Shown: in pieces, positions 10,240-22,145 of the stretch
Position numbering within the stretch: position 1 is the stretch's first letter
Layout: each line of letters opens with the position of its first letter
Source of the DNA: Triticum aestivum
Lineage: Eukaryota; Streptophyta; Magnoliopsida; Poales; Poaceae
DNA length: 64,000 nucleotides
Assembly: GCF_018294505.1 (NCBI RefSeq)
Contig: NC_057809.1
Location: forward strand, 511,108,741 to 511,172,740
Direction: 5' to 3'
Translations under genes and position numbers: made by a program
Notes under the pieces: generated by a model
What the model saw: only the letters and a program-made list of their open reading frames with translations
Databases searched by the model: none
What the model was told of the DNA's origin: nothing

Positions 10240-11970
10240 CAATGAGCAGTGCCATGCCAATCCATCCATGCGATTTTCGGTGCCAGGTAGCCTTCATAAT
10301 TTGTTTCAAATGTAAACATGACATGCACCGAGTGCTGAAATTCGTGTGTTTATGTGGACGCAAAATGTATGAACTGATGATAGAACACCTACGGAATCTT
10401 GTTCAGCTGTTGTAGGCTGATTACTACTAGTATTTTGGTCTGCTTGTTTGTGGCAGAGCTTTACTTGAGGACAACTAGGGATGATAGTATTGCAATTTTG
10501 ATCATGTTGTTGGTGCTACTCAGGATAAGGGTTATCTATCCAAGCAGTTTTATGTATTTTTGGCTCGTACTCTGGTTCGTCAATCTTATCCAAACGAAAC
10601 TGCTACCAGATTATATATGTTCAGACAAAAGAAAGCTAGTGCTATATTATACTACTCCAGAAGCCATCGTGCCAAGCTGTGGGACGACGATCAATTCCTC
10701 CTCGTCGGCAGAGTCGATCGTGGGAACTTGATGCTGGAAACTGATGCATTGTGTGTGTAACGTGATGTAGTAGCATTGCATTTGGACAGCCGTTCTCTCT
10801 GCATATCATCTACTCCCAACCGACCAACCAACCAGCGCTCCCACACCACGATTCAATTGGGAGCACATGACAGGAGCCTCGACGCAGACGAGGTGGTGGT
10901 GGTGTCGCTGTAGCAGCGGAAACCCGGGCCGCGTCGGGGAGGTAGGGGGGTTCGGGAGCCCGGACACGCGGGGGCAGGGCACGGCCGGCAGCGGCTTTCC
11001 GCAAAGCTGCGCCGCTTTGCGACTCGCCCGGCTCGGTGTGGGGCGGCGGTGGCCTGCGCGGCGGCCCCGCGGGCACGTGCTGCTGGCCGGCGAGGGGCGT
11101 GGAGCGGCAGACGCGAAGCGAGGTTGTACCCGTACGGGGCGGGCAGAGCGACGCTGTCGCGGGCGCGACATCATCATCGCCGCCGCCGCTGCCGCTGCCT
11201 GCCGTGGCCCGGCTCCGGACCCGGTGCGCCATCATTCGGCACTCCGCCCCGCTCTGCTCGCTGGCTGGGGGCATGGGCGTACTGCTACGGCCACTGGAGG
11301 GGTGCCCTGGGCTACTTGCGTGATAATTGCACTGTGAGTACTGGTCTGGGCACTGGCCAGGCGGGGCTGACCGCTGCACGAGGAGTCGAGCAGACCACGG
11401 CGGGACGCCGTGCCATGCCATCGATGAAGTTGCTGCACTGGGAATCGCTGACGCTCGTGATTTATGAGGCGATCGATGAAGCCGTCCGATCGGGCCTGCC
11501 TGGATTCCACGAACACGAAATGGGACATGGGCTCCATGTGACGTAGGCGCTACAATTGATACCTTTCCCCATTTTACTTTTGCTTCGATACACCTTTTTT
11601 TTTGCGAGGGAAAAGATATGCTTCGATACACCCTACAAACACATCAACGATCAAGATCGGTCTGTCCCCCCCTTCATACTTAAACAACTAATAACATTAA
11701 AAAACTATTAAGTCAAGTCTAACCCTAATATTTCAAAAAGGAAGTCAAGTCTAAACCCTATTGAAATCCGAATGACCCGGCCTTAGAAAGTTAGCAGGTT
11801 CTAAACATTGATATCCAATCTCGAAAAAAAAAACATTGATATCTTTCTGTGAAGAAGAATACTCGGATCGTGTAGAGCCAACCATAGTCAGAGATCATCG
11901 AGAGAGTTTCATCTTGGCATCCACGAGTAGACTCGAGCGTGTGGCTGACATTGTTTCAGCAGAAGCTGTT
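10240..11970. other. 3' flank of the AT-hook gene and a GC-rich block, no supported gene
   Basis: 10240-10780 is probably 3' UTR and flank. 10860-11310 is very GC- and CpG-rich, so all frames are open; the longest is a minus-strand frame of 273 codons (11631-10810) rich in Pro, Ser, Ala and Arg with no domain I recognise. It could be a real low-complexity gene, a CpG island, or a decayed first exon. 11570-11970 is A-rich and featureless, with short internal repeats of the phrase GTCAAGTCTAA. Confidence 0.45.
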
Positions 11971-11978
11971 GTACTACT

Positions 11979-13320
11979 TTTTTTTTAAATGGAGGAAGAC
12001 CCCAGCCTCTGCATCTGGACAATGCATGCAGTCACTTTATTAATTATTCACACAAAATCTTACAAGACTAAAGCCAACGTTTAGACAACATCTGTCGCTA
12101 CTCCTACGCAGCTGATGAAGGGACACTGATAGTCTGAGGCTAATACCAAACAGACCTCGCAACCAAACCTAACATCTAAAAACTGAGGTCCCAACCAGGA
12201 CGCCTGCCGGGTATGGGGCATCCATCAGTTCAGCGCACTCCTCAACCAGGACACCTACCTGGTATGAGGCCACCACAGTCACCTGCCATCACTTCATCTT
12301 CAATACTGTACTGTTGCATCTACCTTGTCCTGTTTAGCTGTCGTCGACGCCACCATCCTACACGTATCCATCCACACACGCCCGTCGCCGAAACTCCGCA
12401 GCGCCATGCCGCCGGGATCCGTCGTCGGCCTTCCGGTAAATGAAACACTGCTCCTCCTCGTCCCTTCCAGCCAGCTCCTGCTCCAAAACGATGCCCTCAG
12501 GAGGGAGCACGACATCGAAGGCGATGTCATCTTCCGATCCGGTAGATCCAAATCTAGGGTTTCCCCCGGAACATCCCGATCATGTTGACGCAGTTTGCAA
12601 CGACGATGCCTTAACACGAGGCATCGAAGACGCCGTCATCGTCCGCCATGACCGAAGTCGGCGCGATTTTCATCGGAAGTAGCGCCACCACGATCTCGCC
12701 GCTGACTGGATCCGAGCACACCCTCGCCATGTAGACGTATGGTGTCATCGGAAAGCCGGTTGAGGACCTCCGGCCGCCCCATCCCGGCCCATCACGCGCC
12801 GTCGGCCGGCCATAGCCGAAGCACGACGGATCTGGCCGGGATGCCAGATCCGCAGCCACCGCCGCCACCCAACCCGGCCAGGCAAGCCAACGACTCAACC
12901 CACCGGCCATGGGGGAAACGGCCGCCGCCCCACGCCAGGGTCGCCGCCCTGACCGCGCCGGCTGAAGACGAAGGCGCCAACGCGAGATCGATCCAGACGA
13001 CCTGAATCCCTCGTGCGCGACCCCGGTCAGCCACGCAGAACCTCCTCGCTGCGCTTACGAGAGGTTCACCGCCGGATCCACCACGCCGGCTTCCGCCGCT
13101 ATGCCGCAAGCGGGCCACGCCGTCCAGGGCAAAGCGCCGCCGCGAGGAGAAGAGTGCCTTGCCGCTGGCGTCCTTCGAGGCGGGCTTCGCCCGTCGGCCT
13201 CCTCCGGCAGCGGCCAGGCCACGGGCTGCAGATGCGAGGGACGGGGCGGTGGCGGCTAGGGTTCGCTCGTGCCGCCCCCGAAGAGCGACACGAGCGCTTG
13301 CGATGTTATTTTTCTCCAAT
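11979..13320 (-). mobile_element. Poly(A)-tailed retroposon, LINE-like ends, no coding capacity seen
   Basis: On the minus strand the segment ends with AATAATTAATAAAGTGACTG, then a GCAGAGGCTGGGG segment, then an A run at about 11979-11989. Its 5' part (13320 down to about 12750) is a GC-rich leader with GAACCCTAGCCGCC. Poly(A) at one end and a GC-rich leader with no terminal repeats point to a non-LTR retroelement or a derivative. No endonuclease or reverse transcriptase is visible in 1.3 kb, so if it is a LINE it is internally deleted. A clear target duplication was not found. Confidence 0.45.
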
Positions 13321-13329
13321 GTGACTATT

Positions 13330-13676
13330 AGAAGGGCATAAACGCATCCAAAGCCTAGGATGCAACAATGTCCCGGTGAGGATGGACAACATCACAGTGG
13401 TGGAAGCTTTAAAGCTTAATGAAGGTCATTCTATGGTGGCAGTCCCTATCTTGAGGTTTTGCAGAGTATTGCTTAGAGAGATCAGGAAGGTTACTATTGA
13501 GCATTGTAACAGAGAGTCAAATGTAGTTGCTCATCAGCTAGCTCATTGGGGGTCGTGTAAACACTCCCTCATTGTGGGTGGATGCACCTTCTGATTTTAT
13601 TGCTAAATTTTTAGCAGACGATGTAAGAGTTATTTGATTTAATAAAGCTGGCCATCAAGGTCTTCCCATCAAAAAA
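13330..13676 (+). pseudogene. LINE 3' end with RNase H-like (RVT_3) domain
   Basis: The translation gives VRMDNITVVEALKLN, then KVTIEHCNRESNVVAHQLAH, the plant LINE C-terminal RNase H-like domain. After a one-step frame change near 13572 the frame continues WVDAPSDFIAKFLADDVRVI and a stop at 13637, a common C terminus for plant L1-type elements. A short 3' UTR then ends in an A-rich tail (CATCAAAAAATAATAA). The piece is 5'-truncated and frameshifted, so it is inactive. Confidence 0.75.
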
Positions 13677-14735
13677 TAATAATCCGTATGACCCATTTGA
13701 ATCCATATGTGTTGTACAATTAATATGGCTGTATATATTTATGGGCGTCATCGCCCACTCCTCTTGCTCGCCTCATCCTTGCCGAACAGGCGCACCCTTG
13801 GAAGAAGCGATGATGCCCTCCTCTCTGGCCCGTACCGGCCTCCACTCCATCCCACGTCACCCTCTCCGCTACATCTCGTATCGGTCTCTACCCCATCCCA
13901 TGCCACTTCACCATCCCAATCCATGCCACCCTGTGCACCGTTTGGCACCACACCCACACCGCCAACTTATCAGATTAGTTTGGCGGCTGTAGCAAATGAT
14001 TTTAGGGAACCCTAACTGCCGACCCAGTCACAAATGGGATGTCCCAACACGCCCCCGAAGGTAGTTCCGAAAATCTAGAGGCACATTCCCGACGGCCAGG
14101 ATTCGGGGCTACTTCCGGTGTAACTTCTGGCTGAGCAACAGAGCCTTTGTTGTCAACCATAACCTTATGATGGAACCGATGCCACAATTTGAAGCTCCGA
14201 GGAGTGACCCAGAAGTTCTGTGATAAACTTCCAAATGAAGTAAAAAAAATCCTTTTTGAGTTAAGGAGGGTGTGGCGGATAGAATTGCCCCCGGTGCCCC
14301 CACCCTAAAAAAGGACTGGATGACCCAAGAACTATTTGTCAACCCTTCCTAGCGGGCCCGACTTGTCATAGACACATCGAACGGTCAACGTAATTAATGA
14401 GGCCACCCATCTTGCCACGCGGCGGCGTAACGGTTCCCTCACGCATTTTAACGGCTTCCAAGGCACCGGGATTCCAAGGCGCTACCATTAATGTCGATCG
14501 ATGCCCACCTACCATCTACCCCTCTCCATATCCTACTCTTCCCTAGGGGCCTACCATTGCACAATCCTCTCCGTCGCCTCAGCCTCCAGTCTCTACAGCC
14601 GTCGCAGGATGGCGTGTAATGACGACGGGGCCAGGTCCAGCCAATGGGCACTAGGAGGGTTGCTGCGTAGTCTAACCGCTAGTAAGGCATCATAGTTAGC
14701 GGAGTACAACATCCTGGCGTCGTCCAAGACGTTGC
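13677..14735. other. Intergenic segment, nothing recognised
   Basis: Mixed sequence with several short overlapping frames on both strands and no domain, terminal repeat or RNA gene that I could recognise. The 13740-13960 stretch is C-rich and pyrimidine-biased, which explains its open frames. Confidence 0.45.
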
Positions 14736-14800
14736 AACTCCCGTAGGAGTTGTTGTATTTCCCCAAAGAGGAAGGGTGATGTATCACAACAGCAAAGAGT
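14736..14800. repeat. LTR-derived fragment (unclassified family), left piece
   Basis: AAAGAGGAAGGGTGATG followed by CAGCAAAGAG matches the start of the better preserved copy at about 16985-17010. The piece is interrupted by the solo LTR at 14801 and resumes at 16519. Confidence 0.6.
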
Positions 14801-16518
14801 TGTTGGCGAACGCAGTAATTTCAAAAAAATTCCTACGCACAGGCAAGATCCATCTAGGTGATGCATAGCAACGAGGGAAAAAAAGTGTTGTCTACGTACC
14901 CTCGTAGACCGTAAGCGGAAGCGTTATGACAACACGGCTGATGTAGTCGAACATCTTCAAGATCTGACCGATCCTAGCACCGAAGGTACGGCACCTCCGC
15001 GATCTGCACACGTTCAACTCAGTGACGTCCCACGAACTCTAGATCCAGCTGAGTGTCGAGGGAGAGTTTCTTCAGCACGACGACGTGATGACGGTGATGA
15101 TGAAGCTACCGGAACAAGGCTTCACCTAAGCACTGCAACGATATGACCGAGGTGGATTATGGTGGAGGGGGCACCGTACACGACTAAGATAATTGTCAAC
15201 TTGTATGTCTATGGGGTGCCCCCTCCCCCGTATATAAAGGAGTGGAGGAGGGGAGGGGTTGTCCCTCTATGGCGCGGCCAAGGGAGTCCTACTCCCACCG
15301 GCAGTAGGATCCCCCCTTCCCTAGTTGGATTAGGAGAGGAAGGAAGGGGGAGAGAGGGGGGAGGAAAGGGGGGGGGGGCACCCAATTCAGATTGGGCTTG
15401 GGGGCGCGCCCCCTCCTAGACTCCCTTCTACTCTCTCCCACTATGGCCCAATAAGGCCCATATACTTCCCGGGGGGTTCCGGTAACCTCCCGGTACTCCG
15501 GTATATGCCCGAACTCACCTGGAACCATTCTGATGTCCAAACATAGTCATCCAATATATCGATCTTTATGTATCGACCATTTCGAGACTCCTCATCATGT
15601 CCATGATCATATCCGGGACTCCGAACAACCTTCGGTCCATCAAAACACATAAACTCATAATACCGATCGTCACCGAACATTAAGCATGCGGACCCTACGG
15701 GTTCGAGAACTATGTAGACATGACCGAGACTCATCTTTGGTCAATAACCAATAGCGGAACCTGGCTGCTCATATTGGTTCCTACATATTCTACGAAGATC
15801 TTTATCGGTCAAACCGCATAACAACATACGTTGTTCCCTTTGTCATTGGTATGTTACTTGCCCGATATTCGATCGTCGGTATCATCATACCTAGTTCAAT
15901 CTCGTTACCGGCAAGTCTCTTTACTCGTTACGTAATGCTACATCACGTAACTAACCCATTAGTTACATTGCTTGCAAGGCTTATAGTGATGTGCATTACC
16001 GAGAGGCCCAGAGATACCTCTTCGATATACGGAGTGACAAATCCTAATCTTGATCTATGCCAACTCAACAAACACCATCGGAGACACCTGTAGAGCATCT
16101 TTATAGTCACCCAGTTATGTTGTGACGTTTGATAGCACACTAAGTGTTCCTCCAGTATTCGGGAGTTGCATAATCTCATAGTCATAGGAACATGTATAAG
16201 TTATGGAGAAAGCAATAGTAGTAAACAAAACGATCATTGTGCTAAGCTAATGGATGGGTCAAGTCTCACATCATTCTCTAATGATGTGATCCTGTTTATC
16301 AAATGACAAGTCCTTGTCCATGGCTAGGAAACTTAACCATCTTTGATCAACGAGCTAGTCAAGTAGAGGCATACTAGTGACACTCTGTTTGTCTATGTAT
16401 TCACACATGTACTAAGTTTCCGATTAATACAATTGTAGCATGAATGATAAACATTTATCATGATATAAGGAAATATAAATAACAACTTTATTATTGCCTC
16501 TAGGGCATATTTCCTTCA
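14801..16518 (-). repeat. Solo copia LTR, Angela-related, minus strand
   Basis: Read on the minus strand it begins at 16518 with TGAAGGAAATATGCCC and ends at 14801 with TACTGCGTTCGCCAACA, 1718 bp. It is the same subgroup as the LTR at 401-2093. The flanks are AGAGT (14796-14800) and AAAGT (16519-16523), a 5-bp duplication with one mismatch, and removing the LTR rejoins a repeat seen intact at about 16985. A single LTR with a target duplication and no internal region is the product of recombination between two LTRs. Confidence 0.85.
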
Positions 16519-16965
16519 AAAGTATTTCTCTTAGTTAAGAACCAAGGTTTAATTGAACCAGTAGGAGTCTACAAGCTAACAAGATAAGGAACACCTGCAC
16601 ACAAACAAAATAAATGCCTGCACCCAACTTGGCAGGTGGTTTTGGCAATCCCCTCGTCTTGCTAGTTGCAAGGTTAAAAGAAAATAATGGATGATAATAA
16701 TATAGTGGAGCGGTAAAATAATGGAGAGAAAATAAAAGAGCAATTTTGTAAACACAAGGATTGATGAAAATAGACCCAAGGGTCGTATGCTCACTATTGG
16801 CATCTCTCTGGGAAGCAGGTAATGACATGGTAGACAAATTACTGTTGGACAATTGATAGAAAAGCGACATTCACGACTATGATTGTGCATGACATAATCA
16901 TGTATAGGCATCACGTGCATGATAAGTAGACCGTAATCCAACTGCATCCATGCTACTTCTTGAGC
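16519..16965. repeat. LTR-derived fragment (unclassified family), right piece of copy 1
   Basis: It continues the fragment at 14736-14800: AAGTATTTCTCTTAGTTAAG and later AATAGACCCAAGGG, GGCATCACGTGC and AAGTAGACCG all have counterparts in the second copy at 16966-17894. Divergence is high, so this copy is older or belongs to a different subfamily. No coding sequence is present. Confidence 0.6.
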
Positions 16966-17894
16966 TTGCGTTGGTTTTTTTCCTTCAAGAGGAAAGGGTG
17001 ATGCAGCAAAGTAGAGATAAGTATTTCCCTCAGTTAGAGAACCAAGGTACCAATCCGGCAGGAGACAAGACACAAATCACCAATACCTACACAAACAATC
17101 AAACACTTGCACCCAACGCGATAAAGGGGTTGTCAATCCCTTCACGGTCACTTGCAAAGATGAGATCTGGTAGAGATAGATAAAACTAAACAAAAGATAA
17201 AGTAAATATTTTTGGGGTTTTTTGGTTTATAGATCGGAAAGTAAAAGATTGCAAAATAGTAGATCGTAAACTTATATGATGGAGAATAGACCCGGGGAAC
17301 ATAGGTTTTACTAGAGGCTTCTCTCAAGATAGCAAATAATACGGGGGGTGAACAAATTATTTTCGAGCAATTGATAGAAAAGCGCAAAGTTATGACGATA
17401 TCCAAGGCAATGATTATGCATATAGGCATCACGTCTGTGTCAAGTAGACCGACTCGTGCCTGCATCTACTACTATTACTCCACACATCGACCGACTCCCG
17501 CGTGCATCTAGAGTATTAAGTTCATGAAGAACAGAGTAACGCTTTAAGTAAGATGACATGATGTAGAGGAATAAACTCAAGCAATATGATGTAAACCCCA
17601 TATTTTTATCCATGATGGCAACAATACAATACATGCCTCGCCGCCCCTACTGTCACTGGGAGAGGACACCGCAAGATTGAACCCAAAGCTAAGCACTTCT
17701 CCCATTGCAAGAAAAACCAATCTAGTTGGCCAAACCAAACCGATAGTTCGAAGAGAATTACAAAGATATCAAATCATGCATAAAAGAATTCAGGGAAGAT
17801 TCAAACAATATTCATAGATAAGCTGATGATAAATCCACAATTCATCGGATCTCGACAAACACACCACAAAAGAAGATTACATCGGATAGATCTC
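16966..17894. repeat. LTR-derived fragment (unclassified family), copy 2
   Basis: It starts near TTGAGCTTGCGTTGG and runs through landmarks common in Triticeae genomes (GGGGTTGTCAATCCCTTCAC, ATAGACCCGG, CTACTATTACTCCACACATC, GAACCCAAAGCTAAGCACTT). It is cut at 17895 by a WHAM-type LTR. I recognise the sequence as a frequent LTR but cannot name the family with confidence. Confidence 0.6.
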
Positions 17895-18633
17895 TGATAA
17901 CCCACAAGTATAGGGGATTGCAACAGTTTTCGAGGGTAGAGTATTCAACACAAGGGGAGCCAAAAAATATTTGAAGGTATTAGCAGCTGAGTTGTCAATT
18001 CAACCACACATGGAGATTAATTATCTGTAGCAAGTAATCAGTAGCAAAGTAATATGATAGTTTTGGTAGTGGTGACAGCATCAATAGTAACGGTAACAGT
18101 GATAGCAGTAGTTTTGTAGCAAGTGTAACAGTGATGATAGCGGTAGTAACTTAACAAAAACAATATAGGATAAATTCGTAGGCATTGGATTGGTGACTTG
18201 TTGGATGATATTCATCATGAGACAGTTATAACCTAGTGCGATACGGCACTAGCTCCAGTTCGTCAATATAATGTAGGCATGTATTCCATAAATAGTCATA
18301 CATGCTTATGGAAAGAACTTGCATGACATCTTTTGTCCTACCTCCCATGGCAGCGGGGTCCATATTGGAAACTAAGGGATATTAAGGCCTCCTTTTAATA
18401 GAGAACCGAAACAAAGTATTAACACATAGTGAATACATGAACTCCTCAAACTACGGTCATCACCGAGAGTGGTCCCGATTATTGTCACTCCGGGGTTGTC
18501 GGATCATAACACATAGTAGGTGACTATAACTTGCAAGATCGGATCTAGAACATGAATATAATGGTGCTAACATAAACGGTTCAGATCCAAAATCATGGCA
18601 CCCGGGCCCAAAGTGACAAGCATCAAGCATGGC
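17895..18633 (-). repeat. WHAM-type gypsy LTR fragment, minus strand
   Basis: It begins (plus reading) TGATAACCCACAAGTATAGG and matches the complete LTR at 50819-52210 as far as CATGGCACCCGGGCCC and AAGCAT. It is then interrupted at 18634 by a different LTR starting TGATGACCCACAAG. In the element's own direction this is the 3' part of an LTR ending in GTGGGTTATCA. Confidence 0.75.
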
Positions 18634-18921
18634 TGATGACCCACAAGTATAGGGGATCAATTGTAGCTCTTTTCGATAAGTAAGAGTGTCGAACCCAACG
18701 AGAAGCAGAAGGAAATGACAAGTGGTTTTCAGTAAGGTAATGTCTGCAAGTGCTGAAATTGTAAGTAGCAGAGTAGTTTGATAGCAAGATAATTCGTAAC
18801 GAGCAAGTAACGATAGTAGTAACAAAAGTGCAGCAAGGTAGCCTAGTCCTTTTGAGGCAAAGGACAGGCCAAAATGGTCTCTTATGATAAGCAAAGCGTT
18901 CTTGAGGGTACACTGGAATTT
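18634..18921 (-). repeat. Sabrina-type gypsy LTR, part 1
   Basis: It starts TGATGACCCACAAGTATAGG and contains AAGAGTGTCGAACCCAACGA. It is split by the Angela/WIS element at 18922 and resumes at 27869. The two parts together give about 1.58 kb, with ends TGATACGTCC and GTGGGTCATCA in the minus direction. Confidence 0.75.
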
Positions 18922-20852
18922 TGTTGGAAATATGCCCTAGAGGCAATAATAAAGTGGTTATTATTATATTTCCTTGTTCATGATAGTTGTCTATTGTTTA
19001 TGCTATAATTGTATTAATCGGAAACCGTAATACATGTGTGAATACATAGATCGTAATATGTCCCTAGTAAGCCTCTAGTTGACTAGCTCGTTGATCAATA
19101 GATGGCCATGGTTTCCTAACCATGGGCATTGGATGTCGTTGATAATGGGATCACATCATTAGGATAATGATGTGATGGACAAGACCCAATCCTAACCATA
19201 GCACAAGATCGTGTAGTTTGTTTGCTAGAGCTTTTCTAATGTCAAGTATCATTTCCTTAGACCATGAGATTGTGCAACTCCCGGATACCGTAGGAGTGCT
19301 TTGGGTGTACCAAACGTCACAACGTAACTGGGTGACTATAAAGGTGCACTACAGGTATCTCCGAAAGTGTCTGTTCGGTTGGCACGAATCGAGACTGGGA
19401 TTTGTCACTCTGTATGACGGAGAGGTATCTCTGGGCCCACTCGGTAATGCATCATCATAATGAGCTCAATGTGACTAAGGAGTTAGCCACGAGATCATGC
19501 GTTATGGAACGAGTAAAGAGACTTGCCGGTAATGAGATTGAACGAGGTATGGGGATACCGATGACCGAATCTCGGGCAAGTAACATGCCGATGGATAGAG
19601 GGAATTGTATATGGGATTGAATCCTCGACATCATGGTTCATCCAATGAGATCATCGTGGAACATGTCGGAGCCAACATGGTTATCTAGATCCCGTTGTTG
19701 GTTATTGGCCGGAGAGATGTCTCGGTCATGTCTGCATGGTTCCCGAACCCGTAGGGTCTACACACTTAAGGTTCGGTGACGCTAGAGTTGTTATGGGAAA
19801 TAGTATGTGGTTACCGAAGGTTGTTCAGTCCTGGATGAGATCCCAGACGTCACGAGGAGTTCCGGAATGGTCCGGAGGTGAAGGTTTATATATGATAAGT
19901 CCAGTTTCAGTCGCCGAAATAGTTTCGGGGGTTATCGGTATTGTACCGGGACCACCGAAAGGTGTCCGGGGGTCCACCGGGTGGGGCCACCTGCCCCGGT
20001 GGGCCAAGTGGGCTGAACAAGGATGGGAACCAGCCCCTAGTGTGCTGGTGTGCCCCCCAGGGCCCAAGGCACCTAGGGTTGAAACCCCTAGGGGGTGGGG
20101 GCGCCTCCCACCAAACTTGGGGGGCAAGTTCCCCCCTTGGCCGCCCCCCTCTAGATGCATCTAGGGNNNNNNNNNNNNNNNNNNNNNNNNNNNNNNNNNN
20201 NNNNNNNNNNNNNNNNNNNNNNNNNNNNNNNNNNNNNNNNNNNNNNNNNNNNNNNNNNNNNNNNNNNNNNNNNNNNNNNNNNNNNNNNNNNNNNNNNNNN
20301 NNNNNNNNNNNNNNNNNNNNNNNNNNNNNNNNNNNNNNNNNNNNNNNNNNNNNNNNNNNNNNNNNNNNNNNNNNNNNNNNNNNNNAGGGGGGCGGCCCCC
20401 TCTCCCTTCACCCTACAAATAGAGGGGGGGGGGGTGGGTGGGAGGGCTGTCGCACCCCTTCCCTGGCGCAGCCCTCCCCCTCTCCAACACCTCCTCCTCC
20501 GTAGTGCTTGGCGAAGCCTTGCCGGAGAACTACAAGCTCCACCACCATGTCGTTGTGCTACCGGAGCTCTCCCTCAACTTCTCCTCTTCTCTTGCTGGAT
20601 CAAGAAGGAGGAGACGTCCCCGGGTTGTACGTGTATTGAACGTGGAGGCGCCGCCTGTTTGGCGCTAGATCGGATCTTCCACGATTTGAATCGCTGCGAG
20701 AACGACTCCGTCATCCGCGTTCCTTGTAATGCTTCTGCTCAGCGATCTTCTAGGGTATGAAGATGCACTCCCTCTCTATCGTTGCTAGGATCTCCTAGAT
20801 TGATCTTGGTGACACGTAGGATTTTTTTGAATTATTACTACGTTCCCCAATA
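18922..20852 (+). repeat. 5' LTR of the Angela/WIS element
   Basis: It opens TGTTGGAAATATGCCC and closes ACGTTCCCCAATA; the final CA has become TA. The run of N at 20167-20385 falls inside it. At the position of the TATA box in the 3' LTR it reads TACAAATA (20414-20421). Confidence 0.9.
20167..20385. other. Assembly gap (219 N) inside the 5' LTR
   Basis: The gap is flanked by AGATGCATCTAGGG and AGGGGGGCGGCCCCCTC. In the 3' LTR the matching bases (about 27396-27422) are nearly contiguous, so the true missing length may be very small. Confidence 0.95.
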
Positions 20853-20853
20853 G

Positions 20854-20871
20854 TGGCATCATGAGCTAGGT
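20854..20871 (+). other. Degenerate primer binding site
   Basis: TGGCATCATGAGC starts two bases after the LTR. It resembles the initiator-tRNA-Met complementary sequence TGGTATCAGAGC used by this group, with a substitution and an inserted base. Confidence 0.65.
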
Positions 20872-22145
20872 CTATGCGTAGATTCTATGCACGAGTAGAA
20901 CACAAAGTAGTTGTGGGCAATGATTTGTTCAATTTTCTTACCATTACTAGTCTTATCTTGATTCGGTGGCATTGTGGGATGAAGTGGCCCGGACCGACCT
21001 TACACATACACTTACGTGAGACTGGTTCCACCGACTGACATGCACTTGATGCATAAGGTGGCCAGCGGGTGTCTGTCTCTCCCACTTTAGTCAGATCGGA
21101 TTCGATGAAAAGGGTCCTTATGAAGGGTAAATAGAAATTGGCATATCACCGTTGTGGCTTTTGCATAGGTAAGAAACATTCTTGCTAGAAACTCATGACA
21201 GCCACGTAAAACATGCAAACAACAATTAGAGGACGTCTAACTTGTTTTTGCAGTGTATGCTATGTGATGTGATATGGCCAAAAGGATGTGATGAATGATA
21301 TATGTGATGTATGAGATTGATCATGTTCTTGTAATAGGAATCACGACTTGCATGTCGATGAGTATGACAACCGGCAAGAGCCATAGGAGTTGTCTTAATT
21401 TATTGTATGACATGCGTGTCAATGAAAATGCCATGTAATTACTTTACTTTATTGCTAACCATTAGTCATAGTAGTAGAAGTAATAGTTGGCGAGACAACT
21501 TCATGAAGACACGATGATGGAGATCATGATGATGGTGATCATGGTGTCATGCCGGTGATGATGGTGATCATCCCGCGCCTCGAAGATGGAGATCAAAGGC
21601 GCAAGATGATATTGGCCATATCATGTCACTTTATGATTTGCATGTGATGTTTGTCATGTTTACATCTTATTTGCTTAGAACGACAGTAGCATAAATAAGA
21701 TGATCCCTCACTAAAATTTCAAGAAAAGTGTTCCCCCTAACTGTGCACCATTGCGAAGGTTCGTTGTTTTGAAGCACCACGTGATGATCGGGTGTGATAG
21801 ATTCTAACATTCGCATACAACGGGTGTAAGACAGACTTACACATGCAAAACACTTAGGTTGACTTGACGAGCCTAGCATGTACAAAAATGGCCTTAGAAC
21901 ACGAGCGACCGAAAGGTCGAACATGAGTCGTATAGTAGATGCGATCAATATGGAGATGTTCACCGTTGATGACTAGTCTGTCTCACGTGATGATCAGACA
22001 CGACCTAGTCGATTCGGATCATGTATCACTTAGATGACTAGAGGGATGTCTATCTGAGTGGGAGTTCATTAAATAATTTGATTAGATGAACTTAATTATC
22101 ATGAACTTAGTCTAAAATGTCTTTACAATATGACTTATAGATCAA

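Noticed and set aside
9729..10328. 199-codon frame on the minus strand across the AT-hook gene
   Set aside because: It mirrors the plus-strand coding exon. The plus strand has AT-hook motifs, a leader and a promoter-like region, so the minus frame is a shadow.
12792..13319. 175-codon minus-strand frame in the retroposon leader
   Set aside because: The composition is Ala/Gly/Arg-rich from GC bias, with no domain and a position in a non-coding leader.
17340..17640. Possible tRNA or small RNA gene in the repetitive region
   Set aside because: No cloverleaf or conserved box elements could be traced; the sequence is a common LTR repeat.
19941..20760. Frames crossing the N gap
   Set aside because: They contain runs of unknown residues and lie in an LTR; their openness is an artefact of the gap and GC-rich sequence.
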